From Heliopora coerulea (Eukaryota > Cnidaria > Anthozoa > Scleralcyonacea > Helioporidae): DNA of 64,000 nucleotides. A program made the translations under genes and the position numbers. How positions within the stretch are numbered: position 1 is the stretch's first letter; every line of letters begins with the position of its first letter. The DNA lies in assembly GCA_030142905.1 (NCBI GenBank), contig JASJOG010000453.1, forward strand, positions 77,501 to 141,500, in the 5' to 3' direction. The notes under the pieces were generated by a model. The model was not told the DNA's origin and ran no database searches. It saw only the letters and a program-made list of their open reading frames with translations. Positions 11,784 through 21,898 of this stretch are shown one piece after another.

Positions 11784-12773
11784 AGAGAGTTAAATTACCC
11801 ACAATGTTTCAAGCAGTAACGTCTTCGCGAAAACGTAGAGATTACGATCGGTGTAAAACATGGACAGCGTGAATAATACACTAAGCACTCCAAATTATTC
11901 ATTTCTGTTTTCACTAACAAATTCTATTGTACGAACGCGTTGGGGTTGATGTTTTCATAAAGTTTTCCAAAATTCTTTGCCAAAAGACTTGCATGTTTGG
12001 AACGGAGGACAATTCATATTACCATGAGCACGTGGTACGAGAGATCTTATAAATATTTCTCTTAGCATATACTGTCACCTTTCAATTACGTCTTTGGGAA
12101 AAGTAAAACTGTGACATCCTTTCCCCAAGGCAACTTCCTCAATTTTCAAAATACTTAATTCCTATCTTGTGGTAGCTTTTGGTTAAATCCTCACAAGACG
12201 TGGGCACGAATATAAGAAAAATCCTACAAAATTAGAGCCTAATAAGAGACAAATAAAAATCGAGTGGGATGGAATTGACGACCCTGCTATAAACATAAGC
12301 GTTGGCAACCGTAATCAACAAAACTCGTGACTCTCATAATATGTGCGAGGGGTGTTTATTGCTTCAGTTGTATAAAGAAAATTTTAATGACCATTATAAA
12401 CAATTTCTTATCCAATATCAGTTGTTTGTAGAGTAGCTTAATAAAGAGACCTTTTAGGCCAAATTGCTTATAATCTCTCCAAAGGCATTGGGCAAATCAT
12501 AAGTTTGGATCATTATCAAGATACACAACATAACAACCAAACAGAACAAAGCTTGTACAAGATCTGAGGTAAGCGATTTTCTTTCTCATTAAGGGAAATA
12601 ATAAGCTCGTAATTTTAATTGCAAGGAAAACAAATATGTAGAAAGTTTTGAGCGATCCTAGACCGTTATATACATAATGAATGTTTTAAGCACTTCTTTA
12701 CTTTGCAGAGTCAACCCAATATCAGAAAATATTACAATATTGTATTTACACATATTAATCTCCAGCGAACTAA

Positions 12774-12802
12774 GCGCACTTCAATTAGCGAATTGAGTGC
12801 GC
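12774..12802. repeat. Perfect 12-bp hairpin
   Basis: GCGCACTTCAATT and AATTGAGTGCGC pair across an AGCG loop, with one unpaired T. No function is apparent. Confidence 0.5.
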
Positions 12803-14524
12803 TTCAAGAGTTGACCTTAAATAATCAACAGATTTTTGTGAAATAAGAAGAGTCACTGAATCAGCTTGTTGAATAGTGCATGCAACTTCCAACTAGTTGA
12901 TCAATTTAATCCTCTCAATCTTGTCATCCTGTGATGTTATATCTCAGGCCAATCTGTTTTACTGGGTCTAAACACTGTTTCGGAATCCTTCGTCTCCCTG
13001 AAAGAAAACAAAATCTTGCAAATTTGTTACTTCTGCGTTAAACTTTTAGTAAAGAATTTGTAAGATCTCATATTCGGACGAGCAATCGTATATTTCTTTA
13101 GCTGTGGCGCCATTATTGTTACAATGAAGAAGCCTTATCTAGGAAACGGCACTGCAGATGATGCGACGGCAACGTAGCTGCTAAAATATCCTCAGATTGC
13201 ATCCCAAATGATCTTTTTTGACCTTTTGGGCAAAGCTTCTCATTGAAACATGGAGCTATTGACATTTGACACCTTAAAGTTAAAGAAGGAATAGTTGGAG
13301 TTAGCTTGTATAGACTGCGGCTTAGTGGACACCCTTGTTCACAGACCGTTTTAGCATACGGTTGGAGTTTATGTTAGGGTTGAGCTTGCTTATTGCACTC
13401 TTAGTTTGTGTCCGCTAAACTGGAGTTGTAACGCAATGTTGTTGTAAGAAGAAAATGGAAAAGCTTTTGCTGTTACCAGAGGTTTCTCTGTATTCATAAA
13501 TGCGATGACGAAGCAAAGATACCAGGACCGGAACCCGAGACTTTCCTTACCACGCACGTGAGACGTTACCTTGACAACCAAGTTGAAAACATGAGGGAAA
13601 AGTGTGACACACAAGACAATGACGAAGAATATCATCGGCTCCTCTAGCGTTCCTTTGACTACCGACCCCTGCATAACTTGATATCGCCTCCCTTAAACAG
13701 TTTATAATGCAATTTATAACTTATCGCCCTTAAATTCTAAATAAAACTTAGGAAATTGCAGTTTAACAGGTTCTCGAAGCAACCTATACTCATAATTGTT
13801 TCGTGACTTTCGCAAGCAAATTCGTTTTTCGGTTGTATCATTCAGTAGCCTATCACAGCGGCGTAGAGAGCACTGTCGCCTTGGGGCAAACGTAACCTTT
13901 CCGCACCTCCTCCCTCACTGCCCATTTGAAAAATAATAAAAACAATTCCAAAGTCGATCTGACAGTATTAAGGGGGAAATCGTCATGGCCTTTGCGGTAG
14001 TCATGTTTTTCCAAATTTTGACAAAATAAATTTTGCTCGACATCACAGTATTGCATACCCTCACTTTGCGACCCAGGGTCAATTGCCCATCCTTATCCAA
14101 TATTGTTATGCCATCAAAAATGGTTCGAATTCCGTGTGACCATAGATAGCTGCTACATGAATGTGTTGCTCGGGAGCAATGGTTTGTTTGATGATTTGCA
14201 GAAGTTCTTTACGATGTCCTACGATTGTTTTTATCCATCGATGACCGAACAATGCCTCAATAGCATTAACACCATAACTGATGCCAATACCTCAGCTTTG
14301 TGTACTGTCCGGTTGAATTGCTATTCCTTTTCTAAATGCTTCTCTTTTTGACTCTGACCACTTTTCACAATTCCCATCCCATGATTGAAGTTGCTGCACT
14401 TTAATAACAAGAGTGCCAAAATTTCTTGTACTAATGCATATGAAGAGTCGTAGCATGATGATTTTTTGTTTAGGTCCTAATTACTAACCAGTGAACTGAA
14501 ATTCCTTTCAGCATTGACACAAAA

Positions 14525-14606
14525 ATGTTGAAATATTTCTTGGTGATTGTACTGCATTTTGCCATGGGAAACGGTCGTTGTCTTTTAAGAAATCCAAAGC
14601 AGGGAG
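14525..14606 (+). CDS. Exon 1, signal peptide, of small Ig gene
   Basis: ATG at 14525 opens MLKYFLVIVLHFAMGNG, a compact signal peptide, then RCLLRNPKQG. The exon ends in phase 1 before donor GTCAGT at 14607. A pyrimidine-rich acceptor just upstream suggests a separate 5' UTR exon. Confidence 0.7.
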
Positions 14607-16775
14607 GTCAGTTCACGTCTTAGTGAAATTATTTGTATGATTTATCTCCTTCAGACATTACAGATCGTGACGAGCACAACAAGCATTAATTTACCTGCAT
14701 CTTAACTATCCTTCCATAACTTGTCCTTGTCATTTGTTTAATTATTATGAAGGATCTATGCCTCATAACTATGCCAGAAGGACAAATTAAGATGCAATTT
14801 AATGAATAAGCAAACAAAAAAAACCCCAAAAAACCCGGTCAAACAGGTAAATAAACAAACAGATAATTTAATAAATAAATGAACGAATGAATATTCGAGT
14901 GAATAAATAAATAAATAAACAAAAAACCAAAGAAATAATTTGCTTACCATTGTGAACCAAGACTAATTTCCACTTCCTCGTCGGATCAGGTGTAAAAGGA
15001 TTATTGTAATATATATTTTAAAGATTACCTCTTATAAACGGTTCCATAGACAGACTTTGGAAATCCCAGATTTTAGATATTTTATAAGGAAGCAAATAAA
15101 TAGATTTTCTCTTTTTTCTTAATAAACCACTTGCATTAAGACGTTGCATAAGTTCAATCCTTTTAAATTAGTTAACATGGATCCATAATCCCAGAAAACT
15201 TACCCAGGGTGGTGAGTTATGTGAAATTCTGTTGGTACACTTTCTTTGAGATTTAAACAGACTAAAATGATATGTGGTACCATGGTTATAATAAGTTTTT
15301 TTTATTCACGGAAAAGGGGCTTTTAAAAACAAATTTTGGTTCGAAATGACGAGAAATTGGTAAACAGATGTTTGTTATTCGTGCCAAATATTTCCTAGAA
15401 TGGTAAGAACTTAATGAGATAAAATTACATTTTGGATTTGGTGGTCATGTTTAATGACATGAATTTGTCATCCAACTTAGTATCCAAAAACAAAATGATC
15501 TTTTGTACTGTTAAAACTTCATCATTCCTCTTAAAACTCCTCATAAATAACATTAGAACCTTTTCCCGATTTTTTGTGGTTTGAGTCCAAAACTCTTTTC
15601 CAGAAGGCTTTCTTTAGAAATTTTTTACTTCGATAAAAAGTTATTCATACTTCCTTCTTCTCAAAGCCAATACAAGTTTTGAAGACAAAAACTCCTATTT
15701 TTTATAGCAATCACCCTATATGCATTTTCTTAAGTAATAATTCTATGCAAGCTCTTTTTAGATGATTTAGGTCTCGTAACTTCATAGTTCAAATAGCTTA
15801 TCATAGTGTTTTCTATTATTTTTACAGAGATAGAACCTTTGGTTGAATTGGAAGTGATAACTAACACTTCAGTTGAAAAAAGAAACGAATCATGTGTGAC
15901 GCTGAGATGCATAGCGAAGGCACCAAATGTAAATTCTGGCTTGTACAACCCTATCAGTCTCGTGCCAAATGTCATAATTTTTTTTTTTAATGGAAGTCGT
16001 TTGAATTCAACAAATTGTCCTCCTGGGGGCAAACAAATGAAAAAAGTATGTGATCTGGTAATTCCACCGTTTAAGACCCAAAACACGGGGAAATACTACT
16101 GCATGGCTAGAAACACATACGGATGCACAACAATGGGAGTGATATTGCCGAAAACTAACTGTCCCGGTAAGCTGTAACCGAGAAATTTTCTTTCTATTTT
16201 GAAACCAAATATGTCAACCAAAGGCGATCTGAAGTAGCCAAGATCAGTCTGATAAGATAACGGAAGGAAGGGACAAAGTAAAAAAATGAAGAAGTGAATG
16301 AAAAAAGAAAACTAAAGAAGAATGAAATGAACAGAAAGAATCAATGAAATAAAAAGAGAAAGAAAATGAGAAAATTAGAGAGACTGAAAGAAGAGAAAAA
16401 GGAAACAAAGACAGAAAGGAAGAAATATAGAAAGGAAGGAAGAAAAAAAGAAATTACCTTGCATTTTTTAAATGAAAATTTCTTTTGGAACTTTTAGAAC
16501 AGACAATTTAAATCAATTAAATAATAAGAAATGTTTGTTGTAGTTCCCGGAAAAAAGAAAAAAAAAAGAGAAACAGGCATTAGATGACTTTGTAAAAGGA
16601 TGAAAAGAATGGTAAGCAATAGTATTATTCATATACCATTTGAAGTCAAGAATTAGTTAAGTACTATTTGAAAAATGACTGACATAATTGTCTCTGTCGC
16701 ATTGCAGATTACGTGGTTGAAGGATTAACCACTTTGCAGTTTCACTGGATCGAGGTGCAAGCAAAAGTTCAATAA
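14525..16775 (+). CDS. Small secreted single-Ig protein (162 aa, 3 exons)
   Basis: Complete small gene: exons 14525-14606, 15828-16166 and 16708-16775, joined in phase 1 both times (82+339+68 = 489 bases, 162 codons plus stop). The order is a signal peptide (residues 1 to about 20), one Ig-like domain (about 29-141) and a 22-residue tail with no membrane anchor, so the product should be secreted. The Ig domain has the six cysteines shared with gene 1 and one extra (NESCVTLRC). Asn-X-Ser/Thr sites are present (NTS, NES, NGS, NST). It is the only small Ig gene here with all exons visible. Its partner and function are unknown; it is too divergent for me to place in a named Ig family. Confidence 0.75.
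14607..15827 (+). other. Intron 1 of small Ig gene
   Basis: AT-rich intron with an A-rich AAAC/AAAT simple-sequence patch at about 14810-14940. No other feature seen. Confidence 0.5.
15828..16166 (+). CDS. Ig-domain exon B
   Basis: A 339-base Ig exon, acceptor TTTTTACAG ending 15827 and donor GTAAGC at 16167, phase 1 at both ends. Landmarks: VTLRCIAKAP, IIFFFNGSRL, NCPPGGKQMKKVCDL and GKYYCMARNTYGCTTMGV. It aligns end to end with exon A at 1671-2009 without length change and with the same phases, showing tandem duplication of an Ig module. Confidence 0.88.
16262..16460 (+). repeat. Purine-rich tract after Ig exon B
   Basis: Almost pure A/G for about 190 bases (GAAAGAAG, GGAAGGAAG and similar), 95 bases past the donor. 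It sits in the same relative place as the tract after exon A. Such tracts can form triplex DNA, but nothing here shows use. Confidence 0.6.
16708..16775 (+). CDS. Exon 3, C-terminal tail of small Ig gene
   Basis: After acceptor TCGCATTGCAG (ending 16707) the phase-1 frame reads DYVVEGLTTLQFHWIEVQ and stops at TAA 16773-16775. The stop overlaps AATAAA. The tail has no cysteine, no hydrophobic anchor and no GPI-like C-terminus. Confidence 0.7.
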
Positions 16776-16808
16776 ATGTATAACATTTCAAAACAAGCTT
16801 CAATAAAT
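16771..16808 (+). terminator. Polyadenylation signals of small Ig gene
   Basis: AATAAA at 16771-16776 overlaps the stop codon; a second AATAAA is at 16803-16808. The second is better placed for a short 3' UTR. Confidence 0.55.
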
Positions 16809-16975
16809 TTTTTGAAAAGATACCACACATAGGCTAGAGCAACTTGGACTTTCCAAGTAGTGCAAAGCTTTGGGCGTGGAGGGTTTTTGCGAAAAATTTC
16901 CCTCATGAATCAAGCGACTGTCGGAAATTCTCCCAGAGGAACATAGCTGATCGGATCATGGGTCTGCGAAATGGC

Positions 16976-17221
16976 TTATTTGTACACGCCTATAGTTCCA
17001 TAGTTCAGTTTCCCTTGTTGAGCCAGTTCTGCAAGGGAGGTTAAAACATTGTTTACGGGGGTAGTAAAGGGACAGAGAAACCGTTCAGAACATCGGCTTG
17101 AACATGTATTGGAGGGACCCAAGTAGCTCTTTTGGGTAGATTCGTTCCGGGACGACAGAAGTATTTCCGTAGCCACGTCTGAAAGCCCTTCTGCTCGGTA
17201 ACGTTCCCAGACACGGGCCAT
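16976..17221 (-). pseudogene. DIRS tyrosine recombinase, N-terminal fragment
   Basis: Reads ARVWERYRAEGLSDVATEIL, then SSRNESTQKSYLGPSNTC and LAELAQQGKLNYGTIGVYK. This matches the SAM-like core-binding domain preceding the catalytic domain of DIRS recombinases. The catalytic Arg-His-Arg-Tyr part is missing; the frame degenerates toward 16840. Confidence 0.65.
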
Positions 17222-17466
17222 ACGGTTAGCTGCAATGTGTGTTAAAGCTGATGTTTCCCCTCTGGTTCAAAAGGGAGGAAGATCAGGTGTGGAACTTGCA
17301 GCAGGCGTTGTGGGTAATCTACCAGCATTTTCAGTAGGTAGGGAAACCATGGTTTGCCCTTCCATTAGGGGGCTAAGATAAGTGCTGTTGCTTTGTCGAC
17401 TTGAATCACTTTGAGGATTCTGGGAAGCAGGGCCACGGGTGGATATATCCAGCTCCTCCGCTGGTT

Positions 17467-18189
17467 CTAGTTGCAAAGAACAGCATCTGTTGCAATAGCT
17501 CCGGGGTCCGGGTATCGCGAGATATATCGTGGAAGACTATGATTGGCACGCGTGGCAAATAGGTCCACAGTCGGATGATAAAACCGCTTCATTACTTGAT
17601 GGAATACGTTCTCGTTCAGAGTCCACTCGGAGTGGCTGTTGAACTGTCGAGACGCTGCATCTGCAATATATTTGGAAGTGCCTGGGATGTGCTTTGCTGT
17701 AATCCAGGAGCCAGATTCCAATATCAGTGCCCACACTTCCAGGGCTTGTATTGACAAGCTGAAAGACCTGGTGCCTCCTTTCTTGTTGACATAGGCAACA
17801 GCTGTCGAATTGTCCATTTGAAGGAGGACGCGTTTCGGGATTGAGTTCTGCAGACTGAAGAAGGCTTGCAGGCCCAGGTAACCAGTTTTGAGCTCTAGTA
17901 GGTCGATGTGTGATGTGGCTTCCTGTGGAGGCCATCGATCCCCTATCATCGTCCCTGACCAGGTTGCTCCCCAGCCAATTAGGGATGCATCTGTCGAAAT
18001 TGTTTTGTCGAACGGAAGTGCTTGCAAAGGATGACCATTGAATTTATGGATTCCTGGGGATGACCACCACCGAAGTTCCTTCTGGCTCATTTGGGAGATT
18101 TTTACCAGACTTCTCGGATAACGTTGGTCGAATGCATGCGTTGTCCTTGCAAAGTCCCACTGAAGGTTGCGGTAATGTAAGCTATCCAA
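17467..18189 (-). pseudogene. DIRS RNase H domain
   Basis: Open for 240 codons. Landmarks: ISTDASLIGWGATWSG (first acidic residue), HIDLLELKTGYLGLQAF (Glu), LLQMDNSTAVAYVNKKGGT (Asp), AKHIPGTSKYIADAASR (His/Asp) and VDLFATRANHSLPRY. All RNase H active-site acids are visible. Separated from the RT by a frame change near 18190-18240. Confidence 0.8.
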
Positions 18190-18241
18190 ATGCCCGTTTG
18201 CGCAGCGTGGCTCATTCGACCGAGAAGAGTTGACATGACGT

Positions 18242-18846
18242 TTAAGGAGCTTTCTGAGTCTTTAGTACTTCCTGAGCCACCTTTATGATCTGCTCTAAAT
18301 TCTCGACAGGAAGGGAGATCGTCATCCTGACAAAATCGAGAAAGCCTCCCAGGAACACCAGTTGCTGAGTGGAAAACGCTGAGCATTTCGCCGGCCAGAC
18401 AGTGAGCCCCAATTTCTGTAGAAGCTCGATAACGTGTTGGAAAATCTTTGGCAGGTCGTCTTTGTCCTCGTGTAGAAGTAGTATGTCGTCTGGATAAATA
18501 ACAATTCGAATTCCCATTGAGCGGATCAGTGACACTACCGGTCTGAAAATCTTCGTAAAGGCCCTGGGTCCCGAAGAAAGGCCGAAGAAAGGCCGAATGG
18601 AAGACATCGAAATTCGTAAAAGATCCCCTGGTAGGAGAAGCGAAGGTATCCTCAATGTCCCTGGTGAACAGGTACGGTGTAGTATGCATCCTTCAGATTC
18701 ATTTTCATCATGAAGTCGCCCTGCTGGATTAGTCCTTTCGCCACTTGGAGGTTCTCCATCTTGAAGGTCTCTGTCTTCACAAATGTGTTCAATGGACGAA
18801 GGTTGATCACTGGTCGGTGCTGGCCTTTTCCATTTTCTTTTTCCAC
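18242..18846 (-). pseudogene. DIRS reverse transcriptase, frameshifted
   Basis: The N-terminal half (18846-18652) reads HRPVINLRPLNTFVK and MKMNLKDAYYTVPVHQGH (catalytic Asp in NLKDAY). A frame change around 18600-18690 moves to FGLSSGPRAFTKIFRPVV and IRIVIYPDDILLLHED. The YxDD box is present, but the usual Leu before DD is Pro. A later AKCSAFSTQQLVFLGGF block completes the domain. Confidence 0.8.
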
Positions 18847-18910
18847 GAGAGAGGGTCGAGGTAAACTGGTCTCTGTCTGGTAGGACTATTGCGATCACTC
18901 TGGCTAACAA

Positions 18911-19660
18911 GTCTTTGATCGCATTGCTTATTAATTGTTGTTTATTTAAAGAACGTGGTCTTGTCTCTCGAGTTCGCCATTGATAGGGATTTTATACGAG
19001 GGGTATCCTGTATCCTTGAACCGATTGGAGAACCCTTGGATCTTGAGTTATTTTCTTCCAGTTTTGAACACATTTAGCTAGACGGCCAGTCGTTAGTAAG
19101 CGAGGGTCTATCGACATGAGTGTTGGGAACGTATAGTCAACTTTTGTTGGCTGGTTCCTACTGGTCTGGTTGGTGACATTTATTTGATGTGGAGGTGCAT
19201 CCTTTGTGGCCCAGGTTCCACTTACGCTTTCTCCACTTCTGCTGGTTTATGTAATTTGAGGTGTTACGAAAGGGCGTCTAGGAAGGTGTTTGTCTACCAG
19301 ATAAGCGTTGTTAGTCATGTGATTTTCTCATCAAGTTATTATTGGTGGTAGTGTGATTATGTTCGTTCTTTATCCGTTCGTGAAAACGAGCAGGAAAGAG
19401 GTACTGGTCAGATGGGATCTCCTGCTTAAGGGGACGTTTACCAAACTGGATTAAACAGTCAGGAAACCGACGTTGCCGCCATGAATTACAGCGTATGTTG
19501 GCATTCCCCAGCAGCACTAATGCATCCTCTAGCATTCTCTTTATAAGATCTGGGTCTGGAGCTTCTTCCTCTCCTTCCTCATACCCAAGCGGTCAAGTGC
19601 TGTCAGAGCTGTCAGGATAGGCTGGGCAGTGAGCATGAATGATGCCTGTTTAAAGCATCG
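18911..19660 (-). other. DIRS internal region, unresolved
   Basis: Lies between the gag-like and RT parts of the DIRS relic on the minus strand. The frames are broken and no domain is recognisable; presumably decayed coding sequence of the same element. Confidence 0.4.
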
Positions 19661-20115
19661 TCAAAGATAAAGACATCTTTGGTCATATTGTAGCCATGCT
19701 TTCTTGTGATGTCCTCTTTCATACCAGCTTCCATTGTGGGGGCCACAAGAAAGGATTCTGTTTCCAGAATAGCAGGGTAATTTTCCGTGAGTGTTTTCCA
19801 GGCATCTTTGGGTAAGGATTTGGAGAAGGCTTGGGTAGTAAGCCCCCATCAGATCATCCGAAAGTTTCACTTCTCTTTCGGTTGCATAAAATCCTTCCTC
19901 CCGTAATGATAGAGCTGAGACCCCGTTTCAGGAGCTCTTGTTTCCTGGAACTGTATGGAAGGGGAAACGACAGATTGAGACCCCCCTTTGGTCAGAAGAT
20001 TTGACACTGCCATTGGCATGGTATTTGCAATAGCTTCGGCCACAATATTCTCGATCTCTTGGCAAGATAGAGTTTCACAATCTCCTGCCTGATGGATCGG
20101 GTGGGCTGGTGGCAT
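19661..20115 (-). pseudogene. DIRS gag-like ORF, broken
   Basis: Starts PPAHPIHQAGDCETLSCQEI and stops at about 19870. A second frame contains TEFL-like sequence: ESFLVAPTMEAGMKEDITRK, then TKDVFIFDDALN. This resembles the first ORF of DIRS elements in position and style. The assignment is mostly by location upstream of the RT. Confidence 0.5.
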
Positions 20116-20372
20116 CTTGTAAGCCTAAAGGATAACAGAAGGCGGTCAGTGACCCGTACCTTAACTTGAAAGTCGATATAGTTTCATACAATTACGAGCT
20201 CTTCACGTTACTCAAATAATTGTTGAAAAAAAAAGGTCAAATTCCTTCTTCAAACGAAAGAAGACGGTAGGTACTAACGTCAACTTGTTTTACAGAAGAC
20301 GTTTCGGTAGGATTGCGGTTGGATGCGTACGAAGTATCAAGATTGAACAAATTAAGCCTGGTTTCCATATAA

Positions 20373-20425
20373 TCGCTACGATCGCTGCGATCGCTGCGAT
20401 CGCTGCGATCGCTACAATCGCTGAA
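20373..20425 (+). repeat. Left subterminal 9-bp array (GATCGCTGC)
   Basis: Five or so units of GATCGCTRC directly inside the left TIR. Each contains the palindrome CGATCG or GATC. The array at 21711-21750 has a sister unit. These are plausible transposase-binding repeats. Confidence 0.7.
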
Positions 20426-20909
20426 AAAGTAAACTCGGTGATTGTGACGATCACGGCGATCGTACCTGTTTCCATTAAATCGCTGTGATCGCTACGAAAC
20501 AAACATGATCAGCGGTATTGCCCTCGGACACAGAATGCCTCGGCCTTGTGTCTTCAGTCAGGTAATAGCAAGGAAGTTTTATCACAATACGATAACTATG
20601 GACAAAGTGGACTATGGACAAAGTGGACGAATTTAAGAACGGAGGCCTTTTGCTAATACTATCGCAAGCACATCGTTTTATTTTGCTTGCTCTTATCAAG
20701 TAAAGGCTAACTTTGCCAAGGAAACACCGTTTCTGGGTTCGACAGATATTTCGAATGAGAGAAGAGCATGGAGCTTTTCACACTCTTGTTCAACAACTTC
20801 GTCTTCACGATAGAGAATTCTTTTGCAGGCAACAGTACTTAAGTTTCACTGATTCATCTAAATTTTCGTGACTTTTAGAGTAGCAACTGTTTGATCTTAT
20901 TACGATTAC

Positions 20910-21280
20910 GTGCTTTACAGATTTAGCCGAATGTCACCAGAACGATTTGAACACCTGTTGTCTTTAGTCGCACCTCATATAGGGAGACTTGGTTGCAGAT
21001 CCAGGAACCCCATTTCTGAATCGGAGCGACTGATGATAACTCTTCGGTATCTCGCTACTGGTGAGTCTCAACAGTCATTGGCATTTTCTTTTCGCTTGGG
21101 GAGGTCAACAGTCTGCAATATTGTGAGGGAGACGTGTCAGAGTATTTGGATGGTTCTTGCAACAGAGTACTTGAAGCATCCATCCACAACTGAAGAGTGG
21201 TTGTCAATATCCAGCGAATTTGAAAGAGAGTGGAATTTTCCGCACTGTTGGTGTTTCCCAAATTTCCTGCTGTTGATCGA
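20910..21280 (+). pseudogene. Harbinger transposase, N-terminal part
   Basis: Reads SRMSPERFEHLLSLVAPHIG, then SESERLMITLRYLATGESQQ and SFRLGRSTVCNIVRETCQSI, the helix-turn-helix and pre-catalytic part of HARBI1-like transposases. Similarity continues through FEREWNFPHCW and is lost where the first catalytic Asp block (usually GAxDGxH) would begin; only LLIDGRYVYLT is left. The second Asp and the Glu are absent. Confidence 0.8.
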
Positions 21281-21368
21281 TGGCAGATATGTTTATCTGA
21301 CCATCCAATGGAAGCGAATTCTCTTCATGTGGGAATGGCGTCTCTTCCCGAGCCAGATGAGATACTTT

Positions 21369-21578
21369 TCACTTTTCCAAATACCAGCCATATGCTGTTC
21401 GTACGTTCTTGAACTTCTTTTCCGCCTCTGGTGGGGTCATATCGAACTTCTCTCCGACTTTGTTCCAAACATTAAGTTTCTTATACTTGTCTTTGTAATC
21501 ACGTGAATTTCTGTTATACAAGCAATCATATTTCTGGACTTCTCCCATAAAACACTCGTTCGATATTTCGTCAGACAT
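21369..21578 (-). CDS. MADF (Myb/SANT-like) DNA-binding protein of Harbinger
   Basis: A 69-codon frame on the opposite strand, converging on the transposase remnant: FMGEVQKYDCLYNRNSRDYK, then KLNVWNKVGEKFDMTPPEA and FKNVRTAYGWYLEK. This is a MADF domain, the DNA-binding accessory protein of many PIF/Harbinger elements. The C-terminal part is missing at the deletion junction. Confidence 0.75.
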   Translation of the reverse strand: MSDEISNECFMGEVQKYDCLYNRNSRDYKDKYKKLNVWNKVGEKFDMTPPEAEKKFKNVRTAYGWYLEK

Positions 21579-21710
21579 CTTGATTTTAGCATGTGTTGAT
21601 ACCAGAGGTCAGTGGTTGATACCATGAACTTTTCCCGCAAATGGTATGCTAGGGCACATACCGATCGCTGAAATCGCCAAGATTGCTGAACCAGTGTTCT
21701 CACATAATCG

Positions 21711-21755
21711 TCACGATCGCCACGATCGCCACGATCGCCACGATCGCCGAGATAG
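21711..21755 (+). repeat. Right subterminal 9-bp array (GATCGCCAC)
   Basis: Five units of GATCGCCAC near the right end of the Harbinger element, mirroring the left array. Confidence 0.7.
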
Positions 21756-21898
21756 AACATTTTCTATCTCAACGATAGCTGTGATTGCCAGGGTTGCTGA
21801 GCATGTGGTTCCCATATGATCGCTATGATCGCCGAGTGTAATTTTGAGCGATCTCAGCAATCGCAGCGATCACAGTGATTATATGGAAACCAGGCTAA

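Larger units (their letters stand above)
9209..14524. other. Long gene-free stretch
   Basis: No coding exon supported on either strand. Visible structure: two copies of a dispersed GACGAGTAAAAT repeat (11266 and 11723), a hairpin at 12774-12802, and ordinary AT-rich sequence. The short open frames here have neither recognisable domains nor paired splice sites. A possible 5' UTR acceptor (TTCCTTTCAG, ending about 14512) lies just before the start codon at 14525. Confidence 0.5.
16976..20115 (-). mobile_element. DIRS-type retrotransposon relic
   Basis: Minus-strand remains in the order gag-like (20115-19661), reverse transcriptase (18846-18242), RNase H (18189-17467) and tyrosine recombinase N-terminus (17221-16976). 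The recombinase in place of a DDE integrase and the RT-RH style point to DIRS. All frames carry shifts or stops and the recombinase is cut short, so the copy is dead. Terminal repeats were not resolved; decayed recombinase sequence may extend to about 16840. Confidence 0.78.
20356..21895. mobile_element. PIF/Harbinger transposon, internally deleted
   Basis: Exact terminal inverted repeats (GCCTGGTTTCCATATAATC at the left, its complement at the right) are flanked by TAA at 20353-20355 and 21896-21898, the 3-bp TWA duplication of PIF/Harbinger. Inside are the N-terminal half of a Harbinger transposase (+) and a MADF/Myb-SANT gene (-), the usual two-gene content. The transposase catalytic core is missing, so the 1.54-kb copy is an internal-deletion derivative. 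Subterminal 9-bp arrays lie at both ends. Confidence 0.88.

Noticed and set aside
16976..20115. Ty3/Gypsy element
   Set aside because: The RT-RH style is similar, but the recombinase-like N-terminal domain and absence of integrase and LTRs favour DIRS.
20373..20425. CRISPR-like short repeat array
   Set aside because: Nine-base tandem units without spacers, inside a eukaryotic transposon TIR.
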